Shown: in pieces, positions 47,214 through 57,700 of the stretch
Position numbering within the stretch: the first letter of the stretch is position 1
Layout: every line of letters begins with the position of its first letter
Assembly (NCBI GenBank): GCA_030066085.1
Contig: JASJCI010000005.1
Span: 100,479-164,478, forward strand
DNA: 64,000 nucleotides
Reading direction: 5' to 3'
From: Gammaproteobacteria bacterium
GTDB lineage: Bacteria > Pseudomonadota > Gammaproteobacteria > GCA-001735895
Program-made: the position numbers and the translations under genes
The notes under the pieces: model-generated
Databases searched by the model: none
Told to the model about the DNA's origin: nothing
What the model saw: the letters and a program-made list of their open reading frames with translations, nothing else

Positions 47214-48344
47214 ATGGCGGAAGAAAGTCAGAACGGCCAGGAAAAAACCGAACAGCCAACCCCGAAGAAACTGCGCGACGCCAAGCGCAAGGGGCAGGTG
47301 CCGCGCTCCAAGGAACTCAACAGCATGACCGTGACCGTGTTCGGCGCGCTCGGCCTGCTGTTCATGGGCACGCACATGATCGGTGAAATCTCGGCCTCGA
47401 TGACGCGCGGTTTTGCCCTCACCCGCGAGGACGTGTTTACCCGCGCCGCGCTGTTCGAGAAGTTCCAGCTCGCGGTCGGTGATGCGCTGGGCGCAATCGG
47501 TCCGTTTCTCGCGTTGATGACGGTGGTCGCGATTTTCACCCCGCTGGCGATCGGCGGCTGGTCTTTCAGTCTCGAGGCGCTCGCGTTCAAGGGCGACCGG
47601 ATCAACCCGATCACGGGCCTGAAGCGCATTTTCGGCGCGCGCGGGCTGATGGAACTGGTCAAGTCGATGGCCAAATTCCTGCTGGTATCCGCGGTTGCGG
47701 TCGGCTTCCTGTGGAGCAAGGCCGACGATTTCCTCGGCCTCGGGGCCCAGTCGCTGACGCTGGCGCTGATCAACGGCGCCTGGCTGCTGGGACTCAGTTT
47801 CCTGGTAGTGGCATCGACGCTGATCGTGATCGCCGCGATCGACGTGCCGTTCCAGCTGTGGGATCACGCGCAGAAACTCAAGATGACGCTGCAGGAAGTG
47901 CGCGACGAACTCAAGGATACCGAGGGTAAGCCCGAGGTACGGTCCAAGGTGCGCCAGCTGCAGCAGGAGATGGCGCAGCGACGCATGATGGAAGCCGTAC
48001 CCGAAGCCGACGTCGTGATTACCAACCCGACCCATTACGCGGTGGCGCTGAAGTACGATCGCGACCGCATGGCCGCGCCGATCGTGCTGGCGATGGGGCG
48101 CGACCTGATCGCGCTCAAGATACGCGAGATCGCGGCATTCCACGACATCGAGATCTTCGAGGCGCCACCGCTGGCGCGCGCGCTGTATGCGTCGAGCAAG
48201 CTCGACCAGGAGATTCCGGCGCACCTGTACTTCGCGGTAGCGCAGGTGCTGGCCTTCGTTTTCCAGCTGCGCATCGCGCGCGAGCAGGGCAGCGAACCGC
48301 CCGCGCGTCCCGACCCCTACCTGCCGACCGACGAGGAGGCCTAG
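47214..48344 (+). CDS. flhB: Flagellar export switch protein FlhB
   Basis: This 376-residue protein has four membrane helices and a cytoplasmic domain containing the autocleavage motif NPTH in VVITNPTHYAVALKYD. N-terminal EKTEQPTPKKLRDAKRKGQV is typical. It sets the order of export (hook before filament) together with FliK. An AGGAGG-like site precedes the ATG and flhA follows immediately. A separate FlhB C-terminal-domain-only gene lies at 61380-61667. Confidence 0.97.
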   Translation: MAEESQNGQEKTEQPTPKKLRDAKRKGQVPRSKELNSMTVTVFGALGLLFMGTHMIGEISASMTRGFALTREDVFTRAALFEKFQLAVGDALGAIGPFLALMTVVAIFTPLAIGGWSFSLEALAFKGDRINPITGLKRIFGARGLMELVKSMAKFLLVSAVAVGFLWSKADDFLGLGAQSLTLALINGAWLLGLSFLVVASTLIVIAAIDVPFQLWDHAQKLKMTLQEVRDELKDTEGKPEVRSKVRQLQQEMAQRRMMEAVPEADVVITNPTHYAVALKYDRDRMAAPIVLAMGRDLIALKIREIAAFHDIEIFEAPPLARALYASSKLDQEIPAHLYFAVAQVLAFVFQLRIAREQGSEPPARPDPYLPTDEEA

Positions 48345-50468
48345 ATGACCGGACAAACGCTGAGTGCGCAGCTCAGGGCCATAAATCCGCAGGGACTGGG
48401 GGCGCCGCTGGTCGTCATCATGATGCTGGCGATGGTGGTTATTCCGCTGCCGCCGATGGCGCTGGACATGTTGTTCACGTTCAACATCACCTTTGGCCTG
48501 GTGGTGCTGCTGGTGTCGGTATATGCGCTCAGGCCACTCGACTTTACCGTGTTCCCGACGATCCTGCTGGTCGCCACGCTGTTGCGGCTCGCGCTCAACA
48601 TCGCCTCCACCCGGGTAGTGCTGCTCGAGGGTCATACCGGGACCGCCGCGGCGGGCAAGGTTATCGAAGCCTTCGGTGATTTTGTCATCGGCGGCAACTA
48701 CGCGGTCGGCCTGGTGGTATTCGCGATCCTCGTAATCATCAACTTCGTCGTCGTCACCAAGGGTGCCGGGCGCGTGTCCGAGGTCAGCGCGCGCTTTACC
48801 CTCGACGCGATGCCGGGCAAGCAGATGGCAATCGACGCCGATCTGAACGCCGGGTTGTGCAGCCAGGACGAGGCGCGCCAGCGGCGAGCCGAAGTCGCGC
48901 AGGAAGCCGATTTTTACGGCTCGATGGACGGCGCCAGCAAGTTCGTCCGCGGCGATGCGATCGCGGGTATCCTGATCCTGTTCATCAATATCATCGGTGG
49001 TCTTGCGATCGGCGTGTTTCAGCATGATCTCGAGGTCGGCGTCGCGATGCGTAACTACACGCTGCTGACCATCGGTGACGGCCTCGTGGCGCAGATTCCG
49101 TCGCTGGTGCTGTCGACCGCGACCGCGATCATCGTCACCCGCGTGTCCAATGCCGAGGCCATGTCGAGCCAGGTTTTCACCCAGATGTTCGACAATCCGC
49201 GCGCGCTGATCGTCGCGGCCACGATCATCGCGCTGCTGGGACTGATTCCCGGCATGCCCAACGCCGCTTTCCTGACCATTGCCGCGATCGCCGGCGGACT
49301 GGCCTGGAGCCTGCATCGGCGCGCGCAGCGCGGCGAACTGGTCGAGGTCGAAACCGAGGAAGTGGAGCCGCTGCCGGAGCAGCGTGATCTCAGCTGGGAC
49401 GACGTACAGACCGTCGACATCATCGGCCTCGAGGTGGGCTACGGCCTGATTCCGCTGGTGGACACGCGCCAGGGCGGCGAATTGATGACGCGTATCAAGG
49501 GTGTGCGCAAGAAGCTGTCGCAGGAACTCGGTTTCCTGGTGCAGCCCGTGCATATCCGCGACAACCTCGACCTGTCACCGAACGCGTACCGTATCAGCCT
49601 GCTCGGTGTCCCCATGGGTGAAGCCGAAGTGGTGCCGGGGCGCGACCTCGCGATCAATCCCGGTACGGTTTACGGCGAGCTGGCCGGTACGCCGACACGC
49701 GACCCGGCGTTTGGCCTCGAAGCGGTCTGGATCGAGCCGGCTCAGCGCGATCACGCGCAGACGCTCGGATATACCGTGGTCGACGCGTCGACCGTGGTGG
49801 CCACCCACCTCAGCCAGCTGCTGCAGGACAATGCGCACGAACTGATCGGCCACGAGGAAGTGCAGGAACTGCTGGAAGTGCTCAAGCGCAATTCACCCAA
49901 GCTGGTGGAAGGACTGACGCCGAAGCCGCTGGAACTGAGCGTAATCGTCAAGGTGCTGCAAAACCTGCTGCAGGAACGCGTTGCCATCCGCGACCTGCGC
50001 ACGATTGCCGAAACCTTGGCGGAATTTGGTCACAAGAGTCAAGATGCCGGCGTCCTGAGCGCCCAGGTGCGGGTCGCCCTGAGCCGCCAGATCGTGCAAA
50101 ACATCTTCGGCATGGCGCCAGAGCTGGTTGTCATGACCCTGCACCCGTCTTTGGAACAGATTTTGCTTCAATCCGTACAGGGCGACGACGGCAACGTCAT
50201 GGCGCTCGAACCCGGATTGGCACAGATGATACACCAGGCACTCAAACAGGCAGCGGAATCACAGCAGGCGAACGGCGAACCGGCCGTGCTGCTGGTATCG
50301 CAGAGTATGCGCGCATTCCTCGCCCGTATGGTGCGCCACGCCATTCCCGGCCTGCAGGTGCTTGGCTACGACGAAATTCCCGACGACAAGCAGCTGCGCG
50401 TAATCGCCAGCATCGGCGCGCCGGACGCGGCCGCCGGCACTGAAGTGAGGACAGGCAATGCAAATTAA
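48345..50468 (+). CDS. flhA: Flagellar export gate protein FlhA
   Basis: This 707-residue protein has eight N-terminal membrane helices, the FHIPEP-type loop (RVSEVSARFTLDAMPGKQMA, IDADLNAGL) and a cytoplasmic nonameric-ring domain (VEVGYGLIPLVD-like EVGYGLIPLVDTRQGG, ELIGHEEVQELLEVLKRNSP). It starts directly after flhB and overlaps flhF by 11 nt. Confidence 0.97.
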   Translation: MTGQTLSAQLRAINPQGLGAPLVVIMMLAMVVIPLPPMALDMLFTFNITFGLVVLLVSVYALRPLDFTVFPTILLVATLLRLALNIASTRVVLLEGHTGTAAAGKVIEAFGDFVIGGNYAVGLVVFAILVIINFVVVTKGAGRVSEVSARFTLDAMPGKQMAIDADLNAGLCSQDEARQRRAEVAQEADFYGSMDGASKFVRGDAIAGILILFINIIGGLAIGVFQHDLEVGVAMRNYTLLTIGDGLVAQIPSLVLSTATAIIVTRVSNAEAMSSQVFTQMFDNPRALIVAATIIALLGLIPGMPNAAFLTIAAIAGGLAWSLHRRAQRGELVEVETEEVEPLPEQRDLSWDDVQTVDIIGLEVGYGLIPLVDTRQGGELMTRIKGVRKKLSQELGFLVQPVHIRDNLDLSPNAYRISLLGVPMGEAEVVPGRDLAINPGTVYGELAGTPTRDPAFGLEAVWIEPAQRDHAQTLGYTVVDASTVVATHLSQLLQDNAHELIGHEEVQELLEVLKRNSPKLVEGLTPKPLELSVIVKVLQNLLQERVAIRDLRTIAETLAEFGHKSQDAGVLSAQVRVALSRQIVQNIFGMAPELVVMTLHPSLEQILLQSVQGDDGNVMALEPGLAQMIHQALKQAAESQQANGEPAVLLVSQSMRAFLARMVRHAIPGLQVLGYDEIPDDKQLRVIASIGAPDAAAGTEVRTGNAN

Positions 50469-52014
50469 ACGAACCTTTGCGCCGACGATGCGCGAGGCCC
50501 TGGCGCAGGTCAAGCGCGAACAGGGTGCCGATGCCGTAATTCTCGGCAACAAGAAAGTTCCGGGCGGGGTCGAAATCCTGTCGGCGATCGACTTCGACGA
50601 AAGCGCGGTTTCCAGTCTTGCCGCGCAGGCACCGGCACCGCAAATGCCGGCGCCGGCCACACCCGCCGCGACCAGCGACGTCGCCAGCGATGCCTGGGTC
50701 GACACCCTGTTGCACGACGGTCGCCGCGAGCCGACGCTCGGGCCGGTAGCGGCCAACCAGCGACGCGTCGAGGCCGCGCCATGCACACCCGCGCCGGCAG
50801 CGCATACGCCAGCGCCGGCACCCGCGCTCAAGGCGGTTGCGCCGCGCAAGCAGGTCGCCAGCAAACCCGCGGCGCGCGCCAAGGCTCGTCCGCGCGCGCT
50901 ACCGCAGAGCGCGCCGGCCAGCCCCGCTCGCCGCGCGCAGTCGGCCCGTCGCCAGGCGCCAGCGCAGGCCGCGCGCAAGGCGCCGGCGCAGGCCGCCCGC
51001 AAGGCGCCGGCGCAGGCCGCCCGCCAGGCACCGCGAAAGGCCGCGGTCAAACCCGCGGTACAAAAGCCGATGATCATCGACCAGGTACGCAGCGAACTGC
51101 AGAACCTGCGCGACCTGATGGAGAGCCAGCTGTCGGTGCTGCAGTGGGATCGTTTCAGCCAGAAGCACCCGGTACGCACGGTGCTGCTCAACCTGATGGC
51201 GGAAATGGGTCTCGGTGCCGACGTCTGTGAAACCGTGCTCGCGCACCTCGACAAGCTCGACGATGATCCGCACAAGGTCTGGCAGCAGGCGCTGGGTATC
51301 ATCGCGCGCTGTATCCCGATCAATCGCCGCGACCTGCTGGCGGAGGGCGGCCGCATCGCGCTGGTCGGCTCCACCGGGGTCGGCAAGACCACGACCATCG
51401 CCAAGCTCGCCGCGCGTTTCGCTCACCTGCACGGCAAGCGCTCGGTTGCGATGATCAGTACCGACCAGTTTCGCATCGGTGCCCAGGAACAGCTGCAACA
51501 TTTTGCCCGCCTGCTGGAAATACCGTTGCTGACCGCCGGCAACAGCGAACAGCTGGTCGACTGCCTCGACATGCTGGCGGACAAGAAGCTGGTGTTGATC
51601 GATACCGCCGGTATGAGCCAGCGCGACCTGCGCCTGTCGGAACAGTTTCACCGCCTGCAGCGCGGCGCGCCGCAGATTCGCCCGTACCTGGTGCTGTCGG
51701 CGAACACCCAGCTCGCCGCGCTCAACCAGACCGTGCAGAACTTCGGCAAGGTCAAGCTCGCCGGTGCGATCGTCACCAAGCTCGACGAGGCGGCCAGCCT
51801 CGGCGGCATCATCACCGCGTCGATCCGCCACCAGCTGGTGCTGGCCTATTGCGGCACCGGGCAAAAGGTGCCGGAAGACCTGGAGGCGGCCAAGAGCCAC
51901 CGCCTGGTCAGCCGCGCGGTGGCACTGATGCAGCAGTACGGCGAAGCCGCGGAGCAGGAGTCGCTGGCGCTGCGCTACAACCACATCATCAACAAGAACA
52001 TGGCACGGGGTTAA
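50458..52014 (+). CDS. flhF: Flagellar placement GTPase FlhF
   Basis: This 518-residue SRP-type GTPase marks the pole for flagellum assembly. The N-terminal B domain (IKRTFAPTMREALAQVKREQ, GADAVILGNKKVPGGVEI) leads into an Ala/Pro/Arg/Lys-rich linker with three tandem 8-residue repeats (APAQAARK). The N and G domains follow with ALVGSTGVGKTTTIAKLAAR, LIDTAGMSQRD and TKLDEA. The linker is very basic and longer than in many relatives. It lies just before flhG, its regulatory partner. Confidence 0.96.
   Translation: MQIKRTFAPTMREALAQVKREQGADAVILGNKKVPGGVEILSAIDFDESAVSSLAAQAPAPQMPAPATPAATSDVASDAWVDTLLHDGRREPTLGPVAANQRRVEAAPCTPAPAAHTPAPAPALKAVAPRKQVASKPAARAKARPRALPQSAPASPARRAQSARRQAPAQAARKAPAQAARKAPAQAARQAPRKAAVKPAVQKPMIIDQVRSELQNLRDLMESQLSVLQWDRFSQKHPVRTVLLNLMAEMGLGADVCETVLAHLDKLDDDPHKVWQQALGIIARCIPINRRDLLAEGGRIALVGSTGVGKTTTIAKLAARFAHLHGKRSVAMISTDQFRIGAQEQLQHFARLLEIPLLTAGNSEQLVDCLDMLADKKLVLIDTAGMSQRDLRLSEQFHRLQRGAPQIRPYLVLSANTQLAALNQTVQNFGKVKLAGAIVTKLDEAASLGGIITASIRHQLVLAYCGTGQKVPEDLEAAKSHRLVSRAVALMQQYGEAAEQESLALRYNHIINKNMARG
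50956..51027 (+). repeat. Three 24-bp tandem repeats in the flhF linker
   Basis: Units 50956-50979, 50980-51003 and 51004-51027 each encode APAQAAR followed by K, K and Q. They differ at one to a few positions, so the array is likely prone to slippage or unequal exchange that changes linker length in frame. Confidence 0.9.
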
Positions 52015-52017
52015 ACG

Positions 52018-52874
<857 letters not shown>

Positions 52875-52878
<4 letters not shown>

Positions 52879-53606
52879 ACGGTCATGCCATGTACGCGGA
52901 GGTGGAGAAGCTGGGCGGCGACTCCGACCCGATCATCCGCCACGCGTCGCTGGTCAAACGCATTGCGTATCACCTGCTCAACCGGCTGCCGCCGACCGTG
53001 CAGGTCGACGACCTGATCCAGGCAGGCATGGTCGGTCTGCTCGAAGCCTCGAGTAATTTCGATCCGGAGATGGGCGCGAGTTTCGAAACCTTTGCCGGGA
53101 TTCGCATTCGCGGTGCGATGATCGACGAAATCCGGCGCTCGGACTGGACCCCGCGCTCGGTACACCGCAAGTTTCGCGAGGTCACCGAGGCGATCCGGCG
53201 GATCGAGAACGAAACCGGTGCCGATGCGCGCGATGCCGACGTCGCCGCCGCGCTCGGCATCGGTCTCAGCGAGTACCACCAGATCCTGATCGATTCATCG
53301 TCGTCGCGTATCTACAGTATCGACACGATGGAGTCCGAATCGCAGGAGGGTGCCCTGCCGAGTTCCTCGTCGGAGACGCCGGACGAGGCGCTGACCAGCG
53401 ACGAGTACCAGAGCCAGCTGGCCGAAGCGATCCGGCACCTGCCCGAAAAGGAACAGCTCGTCATGTCGCTGTACTACGACGACGAACTCAACTTTCGCGA
53501 AATCGGTGAAATTCTCGATGTCACCGAGTCGCGCATCTGCCAGCTGCACGGGCAGGCCCTGCTGCGCATCAAGTCGCGCATGTCCGAGTGGAGCCGGCAG
53601 GAGTAA
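52875..53606 (+). CDS. fliA: Flagellar sigma factor FliA (sigma-28)
   Basis: This 243-residue alternative sigma factor transcribes late genes such as fliC. Region 2 has RIAYHLLNRLPPTVQVDDLI and GIRIRGAMIDEIRRSDW; region 3 has DVAAALGIGLSEY. Region 4 has HLPEKEQLVMSLYYDDELNF and EIGEILDVTESRICQLHGQA. The GTG at 52875 overlaps flhG; ATG 52887 is an alternative start. The anti-sigma factor gene flgM is not in the window. Confidence 0.97.
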
Positions 53607-53647
53607 AACCGGTAATCCATCGAAGCAGCGATGACGCACGCCGACAC

Positions 53648-53674
53648 TCATATTTTTGCGCCACCGGCCGATAG
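53648..53674 (+). promoter_or_regulatory. Candidate sigma-28 promoter of the cheY-like gene
   Basis: TCATATTT (53648-53655), an 11-nt spacer and GCCGATAG (53667-53674) match the sigma-28 consensus at 5/8 and 7/8 positions. It is 46 bp before the chosen cheY start and directly after fliA. Confidence 0.5.
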
Positions 53675-53720
53675 CAGGGGTAATTGCCCAGCGGGCATTT
53701 GCGAGACCGAGCAAGGCTGT

Positions 53721-54113
53721 ATGAATCCAGCAACCAGAATCCTGATCGTCGACGATGTCGCCAGCGTGCGCGCCGTCATACGCAAGTTCCTCGCCGATCT
53801 CGGTTACCACCGGGTTGCCGAGGCAGACGACGGTGCCGTAGCCCTGCCGCTGCTGCAGTCCGGCAGCTTCGACCTGTTGATCACCGACTGCAACATGCCG
53901 CACATGGACGGTCTGACGCTGCTGCGTCACCTGCGCGCGAATCCGCGCATCGCGCAGATGCCGGCGCTGATGGTGACCGGCGAAACCAGCCACGAGGCGC
54001 GCGTGGCCGCCTATGCCGCGGGCGCCAGCGGAATCCTCGCCAAGCCTTTCTGCGCGGCGGGATTTGGCGCGCACCTGCAGGCCATCACCGTGCCGCAGCG
54101 CCTGGCGAGCTGA
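53721..54113 (+). CDS. CheY-like single-domain response regulator
   Basis: This 130-residue receiver domain has the acidic pair in ILIVDDVASVRAVIRKFL, the phospho-Asp in LLITDCNMPHMDGLTLLRHL, the Thr in LMVTGETS and the Lys in AKPF. EADDGAVALPLLQSGSFD strongly resembles CheY of Pseudomonas, which also follows fliA. It therefore probably binds FliM and controls rotation, but the neighbouring cheZ and cheA are absent here and the final helix differs, so a specialised CheY paralogue is possible. The ATG at 53721 was chosen because an upstream in-frame ATG at 53631 precedes the sigma-28-like promoter. Confidence 0.85.
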   Translation: MNPATRILIVDDVASVRAVIRKFLADLGYHRVAEADDGAVALPLLQSGSFDLLITDCNMPHMDGLTLLRHLRANPRIAQMPALMVTGETSHEARVAAYAAGASGILAKPFCAAGFGAHLQAITVPQRLAS

Positions 54114-54115
54114 AC

Positions 54116-54268
54116 GTGGCGGACTCGCTGATCAGGTCGGTCAAGCCGGGAGCGCGCACGCAGGACGCGCTGCACAAACCGGATGCGGATAAAAAACGCA
54201 AGCCGGCCAAACCCGCCGCGCCACGCCGCCCGAAAGACAAGAAACGCATTATCGACACCTACGCCTGA
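54116..54268 (+). CDS. Small basic hypothetical protein
   Basis: This possible 50-residue protein starts with GTG 2 nt after the cheY-like stop. It is Lys/Arg/Pro-rich in the middle (KKRKPAKPAAPRRPKDKK) and ends RIIDTYA. Its position suggests translation coupled to the preceding gene. No family is recognised and the Shine-Dalgarno sequence is weak, so it may not be real. Confidence 0.4.
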   Translation: MADSLIRSVKPGARTQDALHKPDADKKRKPAKPAAPRRPKDKKRIIDTYA

Positions 54269-54755
54269 TCGTTGCCGGTCGCGATCTGGCCGGCCCCGTT
54301 CCCCTGCAAACCTGCCCTGACGCGCCTCGACGAAAGGCGACCGGCAGCGCTGTTTACCCGATATAAACCTGTCGGCTGGACCGGCCCCAGCACGCGTTCA
54401 GAGCCGGTTGCAATGAGCGGTCGCCGGCTCGCTATCTGCAGGTCTGCTACCCCGGGATCGAGCATTTCCACCTGCCTGAATCGGCCCGCACTACTTTTGT
54501 GCGGCCGGTGGATTTCACCCATTTAAGGGTTTTATGCCCGTATAAAATATGTTACAAGATCGACACAAATAGAAAAAATCAATAATAAAAACCAATGGGG
54601 GCGCAAGCCATGGAGCTTGACACAACGACCGAAGGGTATCTTTCCGATGCCTGTAGCAGGGGGGCAGTTTCTATGCCTCCCGCTTGCCTCTTGCCGCGAT
54701 ATTTGCCCCCGCCCACCCCGGCAAATGCCATTCCTGCAGTCTACGGAGCACACCG
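54269..54755 (+). other. 487-bp intergenic region with a long structured leader upstream of the repeat lipoprotein gene
   Basis: The first 250 bp hold no convincing gene. From about 54540 the DNA becomes AT-rich and contains a -10-like TATAAAAT (54541-54548), followed by a leader of about 200 nt. Within it are GGGGGCGCAAGCCATGG (54597-54613), a short stem CGAAGG/CTTTC(C)G, GTAGCAGGGGGG (54653-54664), and an 8-bp stem 54659-54666 with 54674-54681. A 7-bp inverted repeat ATTTGCC/GGCAAAT (54701-54707, 54720-54726) also lies there. The two guanine-rich motifs recall the c-di-GMP-I riboswitch, but the 5' half of its P1b helix and the GNRA loop are not found. Confidence 0.5.
54541..54548 (+). promoter_or_regulatory. 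-10-like TATAAAAT of the lipoprotein operon
   Basis: TATAAAAT stands alone in otherwise GC-rich surroundings; no matching -35 is seen at 16-18 bp, suggesting an activated promoter. A start near 54553 would give a leader of about 200 nt before the ATG at 54756. Confidence 0.4.
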
Positions 54756-57700
54756 ATGAGTACATTTAGCGGCCAATGGTTTCGCAGGTCTTTATCTATC
54801 CTGGTTTACGCGCTGGTACTCGTCGGCCTGTCCGCCTGTAGCGGCGGCGGTAGCAGCGACGATGACGACGCACCGGCCTCGGTTACGGTCAGCGGTGGTG
54901 GCGTCAAGGGGCCGCTGGCGAATGCCGATGCCACGGTTTACGCCTTCGACCCGGCGCAACCCGGATTCAAGGGCGCAATCGTTGCGACCGCAACAACCGA
55001 CGCCAGCGCCGCGATCGTCGGCCTGACGCTGGCGGGGTCCGCGACACCGCCCTTTATCCTGGAGTTCACCAGTAACGGCGCGACCACCGATATCACCACC
55101 GGCGCGGCGCCGGTGATCGGTACCCTGCGGACGGTGATCACGCAGGCGATGCTCGACTCCGGCGAACCGATTTACGGCACTCCGCTGACCACGATGGGCG
55201 TCGATATCGCGATTGCCAACTCGGGCCCGGCAACCACCGCCGCCCAGTTCGAGGCCGCGCTGGCCGCGGCGGCGGAGCAAGTTACCTCCACGGTCGGATT
55301 CGGCATGCCGGGCGATATCGACATTTACCGCACGCCGCCCCTGGTCAATGACGACACCGATACCGCCGAGGAACAGGCGGATGTCGCGGCTTATCGCAGC
55401 GCGGTGGAAGCCCTGACCGCCGTGGTGTTTGCGATCGATCAACAGGCGTCGGGCGATACCTCTGCCGCGCTGATGGAATTGAGCATGGACCTGGCCGACG
55501 GCAGTATCGATGGCGTCGTCGGCGGCAATCCCTCCGCTGTGTTCAGCAGCACCGCGCTCGACGTGCTGGCGCAGGACCCGGCCACGCTGACGATACCGAA
55601 TACGACCCTGACCGTGGCCGACGTGCAGGCTATCCTGGTCAGCGAAACCGCGACCACCGGCACCGCGACCTCGACGAGCGAACTCGATGTCGGCGGTTCG
55701 ATAGATACCGAGACGAGCCCGGCGGCGACCGATCCCGATCGCGACGGCGACGGTACGCCGAATGCACAGGACGCGTTTCCCGATGATCCCAACGAGGACG
55801 TAGACAGCGATGGCGACGGCATCGGCGACAATGCCGATCCGGACGACGACAACAACGGTGTGCTCGACGTCGACGAGGGTGGTGCGGTCAACCCGGGACC
55901 GGACGATGACGACGGCGACGGCGTGCTCAACGGGGCTGACAATTGTCCCGCCATCTACAATACCTCGCAGACCAATACCGACGGACTCGGCGACGGCGGT
56001 GACGCCTGCGATGCCGACGACGACGAAGACGGTACGCCGGATGTGGACGACGCCTTTCCGCTGGATGCGACCGAGCAAAGTGACGCCGATGGTGACGGTA
56101 CCGGCGATGTCGCCGACACCGACGACGACAACGACGGTCGCAGCGATGCCAGCGAAGATGTTGCCGGTGCCTCGGTCGATCACGACAACGACGGCATCCC
56201 GAACCGCGAGGACACGGATTCGGATAACGACGGCGTGCTCGATTCCATCGACCTGGATCCGTATGACGACGCGGTCAGCCTGAACCAGGCGCCGGTGGTC
56301 GCCGACGGCAGCGTGACTACCGACGAAGACGTCACGGTTGCGGTGACGCTTGGCGCTACCGATGACGGCGCAGTTCCCGGTGCGCTGGTTTACAGCCTGA
56401 GCGGGCCGGCGAACGGCGTTGTGGGCGGCAGCGCGCCCAACCTGACCTACACGCCGAACCCCGAATTCAATGGTAGCGACAGCCTCAGTTTCACCGTTAC
56501 CGACGGCGGCGGAGCAACCTCGATTTCGGCTACGGTCACGATCACGGTGAACCCGGTCAACGACGACCCGGTGATCGACCAGGCCGACCCGCTGGCGGTC
56601 ACCATGGACGAAGATGGCTCGCCGACAGGATTTGTCGCACCGTCGATCAGCGCCAGCGATAACGACGGCGATACGCTCAGCTGGAGCGGCAGCGCGGCAG
56701 CCAACGGCATTGCCAGCGTATCCGGTAGCGGCGCGAGCCCAACCATCAGTTATGCGCCGAATGCCGATTTCAGCGGTGGCGACAGCTTCGTCGTCACGGT
56801 CAGCGACGGTAACGGCGGCAGCGATACGATCACGGTGAACGTGACCGTGGATCCGGTCAACGACGACCCGGTGATTGCCGAGGGCGACTCGGTCGGCGTC
56901 ACGATGTCCGAGGATGGTGCACCGATCGCGTTCGTCGCGCCGACCATCACCGCGACGGACATCGATGGCGGTACCCTGAGCTGGACCGGCAGCGCCGCCA
57001 GCAACGGCACCGCCAGCGTGTCCGGTAGCGGCGCGAGCCCGACTATCAGCTATGCCCCCAACGCCAACTTCGTCGGCAGCGACAGCTTTACCGCCACGGT
57101 CGACGACGGTAACGGCGGCAGCGATACGATCACGATCGAGGTGACGGTCGGCGGCAGCAACGACGACCCGGTCATCGACCAGGCCGGCCCGCTGGCGGTT
57201 ACCATGGACGAGGACGGTGCGCCAATCGCGTTTGTTGCGCCGACCATCAGCGCGACGGACATCGATGGCGACAGCCTGACCTGGAGCGGCAGCGCGGCAA
57301 CCAACGGCACTGCCAGTGTATCTGGCACCGGCGCGAGCCCGACGATCAGTTACACGCCGAATGCCGATTTCAGCGGTGGCGACAGCTTCGACGTGACCGT
57401 CAGCGACGGCAACGGCGGCAGCGATACGATTACGGTGAACGTGACCGTGGATCCGGTCAACGACGACCCGGTGATTGCCGAGGGCGATTCGGTCGGCGTC
57501 ACGATGTCCGAGGACGGTGCGCCGATCGCGTTTGTCGCGCCGACCATCAGCGCCACCGATATCGATGGCGGGGCCCTGAGCTGGACCGGCAGCGCCGCCA
57601 GCAACGGTGCCGCGAGCGTTTCCGGTAACGGCGCGAGCCCGACGATCACCTATACGCCCGACGCCGGCTTCAGCGGCGTCGACAGCTTCACCGCGACTGT

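Noticed and set aside
54272..54526. 84-codon open frame in the gap after the cheY-like gene
   Set aside because: No Shine-Dalgarno sequence, no recognisable product, and it overlaps other short frames in the same DNA; most simply non-coding.
54597..54681. Firm annotation of a c-di-GMP-I riboswitch
   Set aside because: Only the 3' half of the core resembles the consensus; the P1b 5' strand (GGGCAAACC-like) and GNRA loop are missing, so it is reported only as a candidate structured leader.
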